From the NCBI GenBank assembly GCA_036000965.1, contig DASYUT010000267.1, forward strand, positions 1 to 51,569: DNA of 51,569 nt, written 5' to 3'. The position numbers and the translations under genes were made by a program. Of the stretch, positions 41,248-48,870 are shown in pieces. Numbering within the stretch: position 1 is the stretch's first letter; each line of letters begins with the position of its first letter. The notes under the pieces were generated by a model that was not told where the DNA came from, did no database searches, and worked only from the letters and a program-made list of their open reading frames with translations. The stretch is from Actinomycetes bacterium. GTDB lineage: Bacteria; Actinomycetota; CALGFH01.

Positions 41248-41436
41248 TCAGGCTGTCGCGGCTGCTAAGGTAAACGACGGCACGGGCAGCCATTCGGGGT
41301 TGTCGTTGAACTGTCCCAAGCCGCCGTTGCACCCGAAGCAGAGAACGCCCCGGACCTCACCCGATTCATAAGTGTTTTTGTTCCTGGGAAATTCTTCGGG
41401 AGGCTTCTTCTTGCTACAATTGGGGCACCGCTTCAT
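41248..41436 (-). CDS. Shrunken endonuclease-VII-like zinc protein between pup and prcB
   Basis: 62 residues: CPNCSKKKPPEEFPRNK at the start and EVRGVLCFGCNGGLGQFNDN toward the end. These match the two ends of the endonuclease-VII-like (His-Me finger) proteins found in actinobacterial proteasome loci. In full-length forms roughly 50-60 residues with a second Cys pair and the catalytic HVDHDH-type motif lie between them; here they are absent and the two ends are directly joined. The remaining four Cys could still bind zinc, but nuclease activity is not expected. Its ATG overlaps the pup stop (ATGA). Codon use is A/T-rich relative to neighbours. Confidence 0.7.
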   Translation of the reverse strand: MKRCPNCSKKKPPEEFPRNKNTYESGEVRGVLCFGCNGGLGQFNDNPEWLPVPSFTLAAATA

Positions 41437-41645
41437 TGGCCCCCTTTCTGCACATATTGCTTCACGAATTCTTCTGCATTTTCTTCTAGAACGTCGTCAA
41501 TTTCATCGAGGAGGGCGTCCAGTTCTTCCTTGAGCTCCTCGCCCTTCTCGGTGACGTCGGCAGACGCTTGGACGTCGTCGGTGTCGGCGTCCTGCTTGCC
41601 CGCGGCGCGGCGCTTCTGCTCGGCGCCGCCGCTGTCCTTCGCCAT
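41433..41645 (-). CDS. pup: Prokaryotic ubiquitin-like protein Pup
   Basis: 70 residues, hydrophilic and disordered-looking, with the helical ARC-binding segment GEELKEELDALLDEIDDVLEENAEEF and the end VKQYVQKGGQ. The terminal Gln means Dop must deamidate it before PafA can ligate it. ATG has GAGGAGG five bases upstream. Codons of the 3' third (from about 41536 downward) are A/T-ending far more often than in neighbouring genes. Confidence 0.97.
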   Translation of the reverse strand: MAKDSGGAEQKRRAAGKQDADTDDVQASADVTEKGEELKEELDALLDEIDDVLEENAEEFVKQYVQKGGQ

Positions 41646-41738
41646 GGTTCCTCCTCGGCTTCGCTGTCCGGCCAGTGTCTCACACGCCACCTGCCGGACC
41701 GGCGGCCACTCGGAGCGGTTGTGGATCGCTACCCCTGG

Positions 41739-43223
41739 CTATCCCTGTAGGTTGCGGATGAGGTCCTCTGCTGTCGGGCTGCCGTCCAGGACGGCCGCGG
41801 TGTGGGCCGCGGTGCCCCGCGTCGGCTCCAGCATCGGCACCCGCTGCAGGGTCTCCCGCCCGATGTCGAAGATGATCGCGTCCCAGCCCGCCGCGGCGAT
41901 CTGGGGGGCGTACTTGGCCAGGCAGCGGCCGCGGAAGTACGCCCTGGTGTCCTCGGGCGGCTCGGTGGTGGCCTTGACGATCTCCTGCTCGGCCACCAGC
42001 CGCTCGACCCGGCCACCGGCGGCGAGCCGGTAGTACAGGCCCTTGTCCATGCGCACGTCGTGGTACTGGAGATCCACCAGGGCGAGCTTGGCGTCGTCCC
42101 AGTCGAGCCCGTCACGGTCGGCGATCTGCTGCATGAGCGTGTACTTGGTGACCCAGTCGACCGTGCGGCTGGCCTTCCGCGGGTCGTCCTCGAGCTGGGA
42201 CAGCACCGCCTCCCAGCGCTCGAGCACCTCGAGCTGCCAGTGCGAGGTCTCGCGGTCCTTCAGGTAGGACTTGGCCGCATCCAGGTAGGCCCACTGGATC
42301 TCGCACGGGGTGACGTGGTGGCCGTCCTTGCGCTCGACCGTCTCCTTGAGGGTCGGGTCCCTGGCGATGGCGCGCAGGGCCTGGACCGGGTTGGCGAGTT
42401 GCCACTCCTCGCCGGGCGTGGCGTTGTCCTCGATCATGTTGAGCACGACCGCGAGCGCGCCGGTCTTCAGGAACGTGGCCACCTCGTTCATGTTCGCGTC
42501 GCCGATGATCACGTGCAGGCGCCGGTAGCGCTCGGGGTCGGCGTGGGGCTCGTCCCGGGTGTTGATGATCGGGCGCTTGAGGGTCGTCTCCAGCCCGACC
42601 TCGACCTCGAAGAACTGGGAGCGCTGGGCGATCTGGAACCCGACCGAGCCGTCGTGGTGGTCGCGGACCAGGCTCCCGGCGCCGGCGAAGACCTGGCGGG
42701 TGACCAGGAAGGCGGTCAGGTCCCTGACGATGCGGGCGAACGCGGTGGTCCGGTCGACCAGGAAGTTCTCGTGGGTGCCGTAGGAGGTGCCCTTGCCGTC
42801 GGTGTTGTTCTTGTAGATCTGGATGCGCCGGCCGCCGGGGGCGAGCTCGACCGCCCGGCGGGCGGACTCGGCCAGGATCCGCTCCCCCGCCTTGTCGTAG
42901 GTGACCAGCGTACGCGGGTCCAGGCACTCGGGGGAGGAGAACTCCGGGTGGGCGTGGTCGACGTAGTAGCGCGCGCCGTTGGTGAGGATGACGTTGGCCA
43001 GGCCGAGGTCGTCGTCGGTGGGCGCCTCGGGCTCGCGCGCGGCCTCGAAGCCGCGCGCGTCGCGCAGGGGCGACTCCTCCTCGTAGTCCCAGCGTACCTT
43101 GCGGCCCCGCCCGGAGAACGCGTTCACGAGCAGGCTGGAGGCGAGGACGGGGTTGGAGTCGGGCGAGCCTGGAACCGTGATGCCGTACTCGGTCTCGATC
43201 CCCATGACCTTGGTGATGGCCAT
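41739..43223 (-). CDS. dop: Deamidase of Pup / depupylase Dop
   Basis: PafA-like fold with Dop hallmarks: GIETEYGITVPG, the Dop loop (SPLRDARGFEAAREPEAPTD, residues 51-70) absent from PafA, and RYYVDHAHPEFSSPE with catalytic Asp89. IYKNNTDGKGTSYGTHENFL and [26 protein letters not shown] follow. It converts Pup C-terminal Gln to Glu and cleaves Pup from substrates. ATG lies 12 bases after the ARC stop with GGGGGA upstream. The 93-base gap to pup may hold an internal promoter. Confidence 0.96.
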   Translation of the reverse strand: MAITKVMGIETEYGITVPGSPDSNPVLASSLLVNAFSGRGRKVRWDYEEESPLRDARGFEAAREPEAPTDDDLGLANVILTNGARYYVDHAHPEFSSPECLDPRTLVTYDKAGERILAESARRAVELAPGGRRIQIYKNNTDGKGTSYGTHENFLVDRTTAFARIVRDLTAFLVTRQVFAGAGSLVRDHHDGSVGFQIAQRSQFFEVEVGLETTLKRPIINTRDEPHADPERYRRLHVIIGDANMNEVATFLKTGALAVVLNMIEDNATPGEEWQLANPVQALRAIARDPTLKETVERKDGHHVTPCEIQWAYLDAAKSYLKDRETSHWQLEVLERWEAVLSQLEDDPRKASRTVDWVTKYTLMQQIADRDGLDWDDAKLALVDLQYHDVRMDKGLYYRLAAGGRVERLVAEQEIVKATTEPPEDTRAYFRGRCLAKYAPQIAAAGWDAIIFDIGRETLQRVPMLEPTRGTAAHTAAVLDGSPTAEDLIRNLQG

Positions 43224-43235
43224 CCGTCCCCCTGC

Positions 43236-45020
43236 CTACAGGTACTGCCCGGTGTTGACCTGCTCGATCGCGCGCCCGAGGTCCTTGGAGCTACCACCGA
43301 TGAGGGTGCGCACATACACGATGCGCTCGCCCTTCTTCCCGGAGATGCGCGCCCAGTCGTCGGGGTTGGTGGTGTTGGGCAGGTCCTCGTTCTCCTTGAA
43401 CTCGTCGGCCACGGCCACGAACAGGTCGAGCGGCTTGATGCCCTTCTTGCCGGTCTCCAGGAACCGCTTGATCGCCATCTTCTTGGCCCGGGAGACGATG
43501 TTCTCGATCATCGCGCCCGAGTTGAAGTCCTTGAAGTACAGGACCTCCTTGTCGCCGTTGGCGTAGGTGACCTCGAGGAAGCGGTTCTCCAGAGCGTCGG
43601 AGTACATCCGCTCGACGGTCTCGCCGATCATCTTGGTCAGGGCTTCGTCGCGGGCGCCGCCGGCCAGGTCGAGCACCTCGGTGGCCAGCGGCAGGGAGGC
43701 AAGCAGGTACTTGGAGAAGATGTCCTTGGCGGCGGTGGCGTCCGGGCGCTCGATCTTGATCTTCACGTCGAGCCGGCCCGGGCGCAGGATCGCCGGGTCG
43801 ATCATGTCCTCGCGGTTGGAGGCGCCGATCACGATGACGTTCTTGAGCTGCTCGACGCCGTCGATCTCGCTGAGGAGCTGGGGCACGATGGTGTTCTCCA
43901 CGTCGGAGGAGACCCCCGACCCGCGGGTGCGGAAGATCGAGTCCATCTCGTCGAAGAACACGATCACGGGCACGCCCTCGTTGGACTTCTCCTTGGCCCG
44001 CTGGAAGATGAGCCGGATCTGCCGCTCGGTCTCGCCGACGTACTTGTTGAGCAGCTCCGGGCCCTTGATGTTGAGGAAGTAGCTGCGCCCGGCCTGCTGG
44101 CCGGTGATCTCGGCCACCTTCTTGGCCAGCGAGTTGGCCACCGCCTTGGCGATCAGCGTCTTGCCGCACCCGGGCGGCCCGTAGAGCAGGATGCCCTTGG
44201 GCGGCTTGAGCTGGTGCTCGGCGAACAGGTCGGCGTGGAGGAACGGCAGCTCGACGGCGTCGCGGATCTGGTCGATCTGGTTGGCGAGCCCGCCGATGTC
44301 CTGGTAGGAGATGTCGGGGACCTCCTCGAGGATCAGCTCCTCCACCTCGGGCTTGGGCAGGTGCTCGAGGACGAAGCCCGAGCGCGTGTCGAGCAGCAGC
44401 GAGTCGCCCGCGCGCAGGTGGCGGTTGCGCAGCGGCTCGCCGATCTGGACGACGCGCTCCTCGTCGGCGTTGCCGATCACCAGCGCCCGGTCGGGGCCGA
44501 GCATCTCCTTGAGGCTGACGACCTCGCCCTGGACCTCGTAGGCGCACGCCTCGACCACGTTGAGCGCCTCGTTGAGCATCAGCTCCTGCCCGAGCTGCAG
44601 CGACTTGGGGTCGATGTCGGGGTGCACGTTGACGCGGAGCTTGCGCCCGCCGGTCGAGATGTTGATGGTGCCGTCGTCGTTGACCCCGAGGAACACCCCG
44701 AAGCCGGACGGCGGCGCCGTGAGCTTCTCGACCTCCTCCTTGAGCGCGACGATCTGGTCGCGCGCCTCCCGCAGGGTGGCCGCCAGCCGCTCGTTCTGGG
44801 AGAGGGCCTGGGCGAGCTGCCCCTTGGTCTCCAGCAGGCGCTCCTCGAGCACGCGGACCTGCCGCGGGGAGTCGTGCAGCCGGCGGCGGAGCAACGCCGT
44901 CTCCTCCTCGAGGAACTGGATCTGGCGCTGGAGCTCGCTCGCCTCGATCGCCGGGTCGGCGGCTGGCTCGGGAGGCTCCCGGCGGGATCGTGGCGGCCTC
45001 GGGCGATCGGCGTCTTTCAC
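43236..45020 (-). CDS. mpa: Proteasomal ATPase ARC/Mpa
   Basis: An N-terminal coiled coil (about residues 25-100, Pup-binding), two OB domains (to about 240), then one AAA+ domain with Walker A GPPGCGKT (281-288), Walker [13 protein letters not shown] and [10 protein letters not shown]. The protein ends GQYL, the penultimate-Tyr tail that docks on the PrcA ring. It unfolds pupylated proteins into the core. GTG start with GGGGGA upstream. It is the first gene of the ARC-dop-pup-prcBA run. Confidence 0.96.
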   Translation of the reverse strand: MKDADRPRPPRSRREPPEPAADPAIEASELQRQIQFLEEETALLRRRLHDSPRQVRVLEERLLETKGQLAQALSQNERLAATLREARDQIVALKEEVEKLTAPPSGFGVFLGVNDDGTINISTGGRKLRVNVHPDIDPKSLQLGQELMLNEALNVVEACAYEVQGEVVSLKEMLGPDRALVIGNADEERVVQIGEPLRNRHLRAGDSLLLDTRSGFVLEHLPKPEVEELILEEVPDISYQDIGGLANQIDQIRDAVELPFLHADLFAEHQLKPPKGILLYGPPGCGKTLIAKAVANSLAKKVAEITGQQAGRSYFLNIKGPELLNKYVGETERQIRLIFQRAKEKSNEGVPVIVFFDEMDSIFRTRGSGVSSDVENTIVPQLLSEIDGVEQLKNVIVIGASNREDMIDPAILRPGRLDVKIKIERPDATAAKDIFSKYLLASLPLATEVLDLAGGARDEALTKMIGETVERMYSDALENRFLEVTYANGDKEVLYFKDFNSGAMIENIVSRAKKMAIKRFLETGKKGIKPLDLFVAVADEFKENEDLPNTTNPDDWARISGKKGERIVYVRTLIGGSSKDLGRAIEQVNTGQYL

Positions 45021-45386
45021 GTTGCGTCCCCCTTCGGCGGTGGCAGATGAGCAGGTATCGACGGGTCTCGTGCAGGGACTAGGTAGAGCTGTCCAAACCC
45101 TATCGGCCTTTCCGCCGTCGCGCTTGTGGTCAACCCATCCAGCCCTCTTGGGTCAACCCAATCCGGCCCTCTGGGGCCGTGGCCGAAGCGGTTGCCACGG
45201 TCGGAGGCGCCGACTCGTGGGGCAACGACGCGGGCCCACCGCCATGCTACCCGTCCTCGGCGACATGGCCAGCCCCTGCGCTCCGCCCCGAACGGCAGCG
45301 GACCGGCCCTTGCACCCCGCCCCGAACGGCAGCGGACCGGGCCGCGCGGTACGCGGCCCGGTCCGGGTTCGGTGTGGCCTGGTCGG
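45021..45386. other. Intergenic region between ARC and CsbD genes, repeats and likely promoter
   Basis: No gene seen. It contains a short direct repeat (CCCTCTTGGGTCAACCCA and a variant, 45105-45175), a 34-bp-period repeat (CCGCCCCGAACGGCAGCG at 45283 and 45317) and, on the minus strand, GGTAGCAT at 45244-45251, a possible -10 element for the ARC operon with a long leader. Confidence 0.4.
45334..45364 (-). terminator. Perfect 13-bp hairpin after the CsbD gene
   Basis: GGACCGGGCCGCG pairs fully with CGCGGCCCGGTCC around a five-base loop, 22 bases past the CsbD stop. No T-tract. Confidence 0.65.
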
Positions 45387-45557
45387 CTACCTGAAGGCGT
45401 CCTTCACCTTCTCGCCAGCCTGCTTGAGGTCCGACTTGGCCTGGTCGGACTGGCCCTCGGCCTCGAGGCGCTCGTCGTCGGTGGCGTCGCCCCAGGCCTC
45501 CTTGGCCTTGCCCTTGAGGTCCTGCGCCTGGTTGCGAAGCTTGTCGTCGGTGCCCAT
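45387..45557 (-). CDS. CsbD family stress protein
   Basis: 56 residues: GTDDKLRNQAQDLKGKAKEAWGDATDDERLEAEGQSDQAKSDLKQ is characteristic of CsbD, a small, hydrophilic helical protein of bacterial stress responses with no known biochemical activity. The ATG at 45557 is ten bases after GGAGG; an upstream in-frame GTG is not supported. It sits between trmI and the ARC operon and is followed by a strong hairpin. Confidence 0.85.
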   Translation of the reverse strand: MGTDDKLRNQAQDLKGKAKEAWGDATDDERLEAEGQSDQAKSDLKQAGEKVKDAFR

Positions 45558-45630
45558 GGAAGGCATCACCTCCGCCCCGGGCCTATCCAAGCGACGGCGG
45601 CCACAAACCCTGGCGAGTTCGCCGGGCAGG

Positions 45631-46527
45631 TCAGCGGACCGGGCCGGGTGCGGGCCATGGCGCGGCCAGCCGGCGGCTCGACACGAGGAAGCCGGTGTGG
45701 CCGACCATGCGGTGCTCGGGCCGCACGGCCAGCCCGTCGACGTGCCAGGGACGCAGAATGGCCTCGGAGGTCTCGGTGAGGCCGAACCGGCCCGACCCGT
45801 CCAATGCCTCGACCAGGCGCATCACCTGCGGGATGGTCGCCACGAAGGCGACCAGGACCCCGCCGGGGACGAGCACCTCGGCCGCGCCCGGCACCACCAG
45901 CCAGGGCTCCAGCAGGTCGAGGCAGACCCGGTCGACCGGTCCCACCTGGCCGATGCCGTCCACGACGTCACCCTCCCGCAGGTCCCAGCGCTCGGGCGGC
46001 TTGCCGAACCACGCCTCCACGTTCCGCCTGGCCTGGGCGGCGAAGTCGGGGCGGAGCTCGAACGACACCAGCCGTCCCTCCGTGCCGAGGGCCTGGAGCA
46101 GCGCGGTGGACAGCGCGCCCGAGCCGGTGCCGGCCTCGACCACGGTCAGGCCGGGCCGCACGTCGGCCGCCATCACCATGAGGGCGAGCACCCTGGGGTA
46201 GATCACCTGGGCGCCGCGGGGCATCTTGACCAGCCAGTCGGCCAGGGTCGGGCGCACCACCAGCAGGCGCTGGCCGAGGTCGGTGCGCACCACCTCGCCC
46301 TCGGGGGCGCCGATGAGCTGGTCGTGGGCGAGCCGCCCCCGATGGGTGTGGAAGGTCGCGCCCCGCTCGAGCGTCACCAGGTAGCGCCGCCCCTTGCCGT
46401 CCTGCAGCAGCACCCGCTCCCCCGCCTCGAGCGGTCTGGCCGGGGCCCCCCCTCGGGGCTCCCCGGACCCCTCCGGTCTGACCGGGGCACCCCCTCGAGG
46501 TTCCCCGGACCCCTGCGGCGGCCTCAC
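45631..46527 (-). CDS. trmI: tRNA (adenine-58-N1) methyltransferase TrmI
   Basis: After a repetitive leader (GSGEPRGGAPVRPEGSGEPRGG type) the family is clear: an N-terminal beta domain, THRGRLAHDQLIGAPEG, then PRGAQVIYPRVLALMVMAADVRPG and SAM-binding VVEAGTGSGALSTALLQALG, with VDRVCLDLLEPWLVV later. It methylates A58 in the tRNA T-loop. A homologue also lies near mpa in Mycobacterium. The GTG overlaps the stop of the TtuA-like gene (GTGA), linking it to T-loop thiolation. The leader repeat of about 51 bp is at 46430-46520. Confidence 0.88.
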   Translation of the reverse strand: MRPPQGSGEPRGGAPVRPEGSGEPRGGAPARPLEAGERVLLQDGKGRRYLVTLERGATFHTHRGRLAHDQLIGAPEGEVVRTDLGQRLLVVRPTLADWLVKMPRGAQVIYPRVLALMVMAADVRPGLTVVEAGTGSGALSTALLQALGTEGRLVSFELRPDFAAQARRNVEAWFGKPPERWDLREGDVVDGIGQVGPVDRVCLDLLEPWLVVPGAAEVLVPGGVLVAFVATIPQVMRLVEALDGSGRFGLTETSEAILRPWHVDGLAVRPEHRMVGHTGFLVSSRRLAAPWPAPGPVR

Positions 46528-47522
46528 CGGGCGGCCGCCTCCTCCCGCTCCACGAGGGGCAGGGCCGTCCCGGCGAGGGGTAGGGCCGTCCCGGCGAGGG
46601 CCGCCTCGCCGACCAGGCGGGCCCGGCTGCGGCAGAAGGCGCAGACCGCCTCCTCGGCCGGGTCCTCGGGCGCGACCGTGACCATGCCGCAGCGCGAGCA
46701 CTCGGCGAGGTCGGCGTCGTCGGCCACCCGCAGCAGCTCGGCCGCCCTGTCGAGGTAGCCGAACAGGAAGTTGTGCTTGGTGCCGGGCGACGCCTCCTCC
46801 ATCTGGTTCAGCGTCTCCTTGAACCGCATCTGGGTGTTGCCGGCCACCAGCGGGCACTCCTCGACCACGTAGTCGATGCCCTTCAGCACGCAGTAGGCCG
46901 CGGTCTCGCGCTCAGCCACCCGGTAGAGCGGCTTCACCTTCTTGACCAGGCCCGGCCGCGTCGCCTCGAGCACCGGGAACTGGCGTGCCATGGCCGCGGT
47001 GTCCCAGCGCAGGGTGTTGCCGAACAGCACGGCCGCCTCGTCGTCGAGGTTGTGGCCGGTGGCGACCACGTCGTAGCCGCCCTCCAGGGCGGCCCGGTTG
47101 AACACGTACCGCTTGGACAGGCCGCACACGCCGCAGGACGAGCGGCCGTGCTTCCCGGCCGCCTGCGGGATCGTGTACCCCTGCTCGACGGCCAGGTCGT
47201 GCACGACCAGCCTGGCACCCCGGGCGGCGGCGAAGTCGCGGCAGATCTCCTTGGAGCGCTCGGAGTACCCGCCGATCCCGAGGCCGAGGTAGAGCCCGTC
47301 GGCCTGGTAGCCGAGCTCGAGCAGCAGGTCCCACAGGGCCAGCGAGTCCTTGCCCCCGGAGACCGCGACCACGACCCGGTCGGTGGGGGCGAGCATGCGG
47401 TGCTTGGCGATCGCCCGGGTGACCTGCTGGCCGACGTAGTGGAAGAAGCAGTCCCGGCAGAAGGCGGCGTTGTGCCTGCGGATCTCGATGACGATCGGCC
47501 CGCGGCACCGCTTGCAGCGCAT
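46524..47522 (-). CDS. TtuA/TtcA-like tRNA thiolation enzyme
   Basis: An N-terminal zinc finger (MRCKRCRGP...CRDCFF), a PP-loop ATPase motif VVAVSGGKDSLALWDLL, Cys residues for an Fe-S cluster in RSSCGVCGLSKR and VEECPLVAG, and a C-terminal zinc finger (CSRCG...CAFC). The double finger is the TtuA layout, an enzyme that makes 2-thioribothymidine at tRNA position 54 using a thiocarboxylated TtuB. Relatives acting on other positions exist. The MoaD-like gene immediately upstream is a fitting sulfur carrier. ATG at 47522 is preceded by GAGG; a GTG two codons earlier is possible. The 3' end carries a duplicated LAGTALPL. Confidence 0.88.
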   Translation of the reverse strand: MRCKRCRGPIVIEIRRHNAAFCRDCFFHYVGQQVTRAIAKHRMLAPTDRVVVAVSGGKDSLALWDLLLELGYQADGLYLGLGIGGYSERSKEICRDFAAARGARLVVHDLAVEQGYTIPQAAGKHGRSSCGVCGLSKRYVFNRAALEGGYDVVATGHNLDDEAAVLFGNTLRWDTAAMARQFPVLEATRPGLVKKVKPLYRVAERETAAYCVLKGIDYVVEECPLVAGNTQMRFKETLNQMEEASPGTKHNFLFGYLDRAAELLRVADDADLAECSRCGMVTVAPEDPAEEAVCAFCRSRARLVGEAALAGTALPLAGTALPLVEREEAAAR

Positions 47523-47529
47523 GGCCACC

Positions 47530-47757
47530 TCAGCCGTCCCCCCGCCCGTCCGCGCCGGACCCCCCCGAGATCGCGAACCGGACCTCCACCTTGTCGCCGT
47601 CGTGCAGCTCGTCCTGGCTGGTGAGCAGGGCGCCGTCGCGGATCACGAGCACGGTGGTCGGCAGCACCTCCAGACGGGCCAGGAGGTCGGCGACGCGGTG
47701 GGCGTCCGGCACCTCGACGGTGCGGTCGGGTGGGCGCAGTCGCGCGGTCACGAGCAT
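47530..47757 (-). CDS. MoaD/ThiS-type ubiquitin-fold sulfur carrier (TtuB-like) with C-terminal tail
   Basis: 75 residues: a beta-grasp pattern MLVTARLRPPDRTVEVPDAHRVADLL, VLVIRDGALLTSQDELHDGDKVEVRFAISGG. In this family the protein normally ends at the Gly-Gly, whose terminal carboxylate is adenylated and thiocarboxylated. Here nine more residues (SGADGRGDG) follow Gly66. Either the tail is removed or the family assignment needs care. It ends seven bases before the TtuA-like start, so the pair is co-translated. ATG start, AAGGA upstream. Confidence 0.75.
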   Translation of the reverse strand: MLVTARLRPPDRTVEVPDAHRVADLLARLEVLPTTVLVIRDGALLTSQDELHDGDKVEVRFAISGGSGADGRGDG

Positions 47758-47790
47758 AGGCGGGTCCTTGTCTTGGTCGGGACGGGCCAG

Positions 47791-47810
47791 CCCAGGCGGA
47801 GCCGCCTGGG
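47791..47810. promoter_or_regulatory. Inverted repeat upstream of the sulfur-carrier gene
   Basis: CCCAGGCGG-AG-CCGCCTGGG, 34 bases before the MoaD-like start. It could be an operator or leader hairpin. Confidence 0.3.
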
Positions 47811-47991
47811 CGGCATCCCCGGGGCGCTCCCGGCGGGTCCGGGTCCGACGCCGGCGGGTCGCCGTCGTCCGTACCGGGCCGGTTGCCGGCATCAACGACA
47901 CCATACCGTTCCCCCACCGTCGGCGACACCATCGGGCGGTCCGCGGCCCGCCGGCTGCCCGCTCGTCCACTCCCGAGAGCGCAGTCATCCC

Positions 47992-48050
47992 GGACCTCCG
48001 GAGCGGGTGGTCACCTGGACCTCCGGAGCGGGTGGTCACCTGGACCTCCT
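47992..48050. repeat. 25-bp tandem repeat, 2.3 units
   Basis: GGACCTCCGGAGCGGGTGGT plus CACCT at 47992 and 48017, then a partial copy. In the 47758-48363 gap no gene was recognised apart from this, the inverted repeat at 47791 and repeat copy A. Confidence 0.85.
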
Positions 48051-48265
48051 TCTTCGAGGCAGGGCTCCAACCAGCATCCAGACGGCCCCGCCGGGACCAG
48101 AGATGGCGAAAGCCACAGCATGCCGCGCCAGCACACCGCCGTGACCAGCGATCACGCGGCGGCGACGCTCTCGCGGCGGGCCAGGCACGCTCGCATGTGC
48201 GCTGTACACCTTCCAGCCATCCGCGGCATGCTCGACCGATTCACGCCAGCAAACTGCCGCACGGC
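48046..48265 (-). repeat. Diverged direct repeat, copy A
   Basis: Shares CTCCTTCTTCGAG, GTGACCAGC and an almost identical core at 48195-48222 (ATGTGCGCTGTACACCTTCC) with copy B at 50226-50440. On the minus strand both copies can encode a similar peptide (ADGWKVYSAH, then RRRV-AGHG--L-RHA), so they may be remnants of a duplicated small gene. Confidence 0.6.
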
Positions 48266-48363
48266 AGGCGCCGTACAAGGAACGACGGGCAACCGTGATG
48301 GATGGCGTGATGAGACTCGGCGGCCGTCCGAGCGGTGATCCTGGCACGCTCAGGGCGGCCTGA

Positions 48364-48756
48364 GTGGTCCGAGACTTGCCGGTCGCTCGTCCCGTCCCCG
48401 ACCCGCTCGCCGAGGTCTGGGCCGGGCTCTACGATTGCCCGCTGTCGGCCGCCTGCCACGACGTCCACTTCGATCCCGCAGCCGGGCTGGTGCCTCGCGG
48501 GATCTGGTCACTGCCCTCCCTCGACCGTGTTGAGCTGCTTGTCGTCGCCCACAACCCGGGCACGCCCCGGCGAACCCGAGCACTTCCAACGCATGCTGCC
48601 AGGGCGGCCGAGGATGGAGCTGGCCAGCGGCTACACCAGCGACTCGTTGCGCATAGCTCGCGCAAGCCGTACCACGGGCGCCTGCTGCGGGTCCCGTGCG
48701 AGGCGCTGGCGGACACACAGCCGCTGACTCCGGCAGAAGCGCTCGACAGTCACTGA
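48364..48756 (+). pseudogene. Broken gene, possibly uracil-DNA-glycosylase-like
   Basis: Coding-like sequence shifts frame twice. It opens with VPDPLAEVWAGLYDCPLSAAC and LDRVELLVVAHNPG, continues near 48565 in another frame as PGEPEHFQRMLPGRPRMELA and SGYTSDSLR, and returns near 48655 to the first as RKPYHGRLLRVPCEALADTQ. G/C-rich third positions follow this path. The LLVVAHNPG region vaguely recalls uracil-DNA-glycosylase folds; the match is weak. The gene is out of frame as it stands, either decayed or misassembled. Confidence 0.45.
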
Positions 48757-48776
48757 ATGCCATGAAGAGGGGCCTC

Positions 48777-48806
48777 CTTGGTGGCAACCTCCGGGTTGTC
48801 ACCAAG
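48777..48806 (+). ncRNA. Hairpin upstream of the IS110-type gene, possible bridge-RNA remnant
   Basis: CTTGGTGGCAACC and GGTTGTCACCAAG pair over 13 bp (one G-U) with a TCCG loop, flanked by GGCCTCC and GGAGGCC at 48771 and 48821. IS110-group elements encode a structured guide (bridge) RNA in the non-coding end before the recombinase gene, so this position is suggestive only. Confidence 0.35.
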
Positions 48807-48870
48807 GAACGTCGCCACGAGGAGGCCGGTGACAAGGTTGCACGCAGGGTGAGATCTGTCGCGTCACCGC

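Noticed and set aside
41674-41686. GTGTCTCACAC short palindrome before pup as a regulator site
   Set aside because: Too short and unsupported by a second copy.
41802-45050. Plus-strand open frame of about 1080 codons opposite dop and ARC
   Set aside because: Mirror of strongly conserved minus-strand genes; no recognisable protein.
45120-45400. Plus-strand coding frames in the ARC-CsbD gap
   Set aside because: The frames are repeat-derived and Pro/Arg-rich; the region fits a promoter plus terminator better.
47540-47570. Frameshift in the seven-G run of the sulfur-carrier gene to explain the extra tail
   Set aside because: Neither a one-base loss nor gain brings a stop codon right after Gly-Gly.
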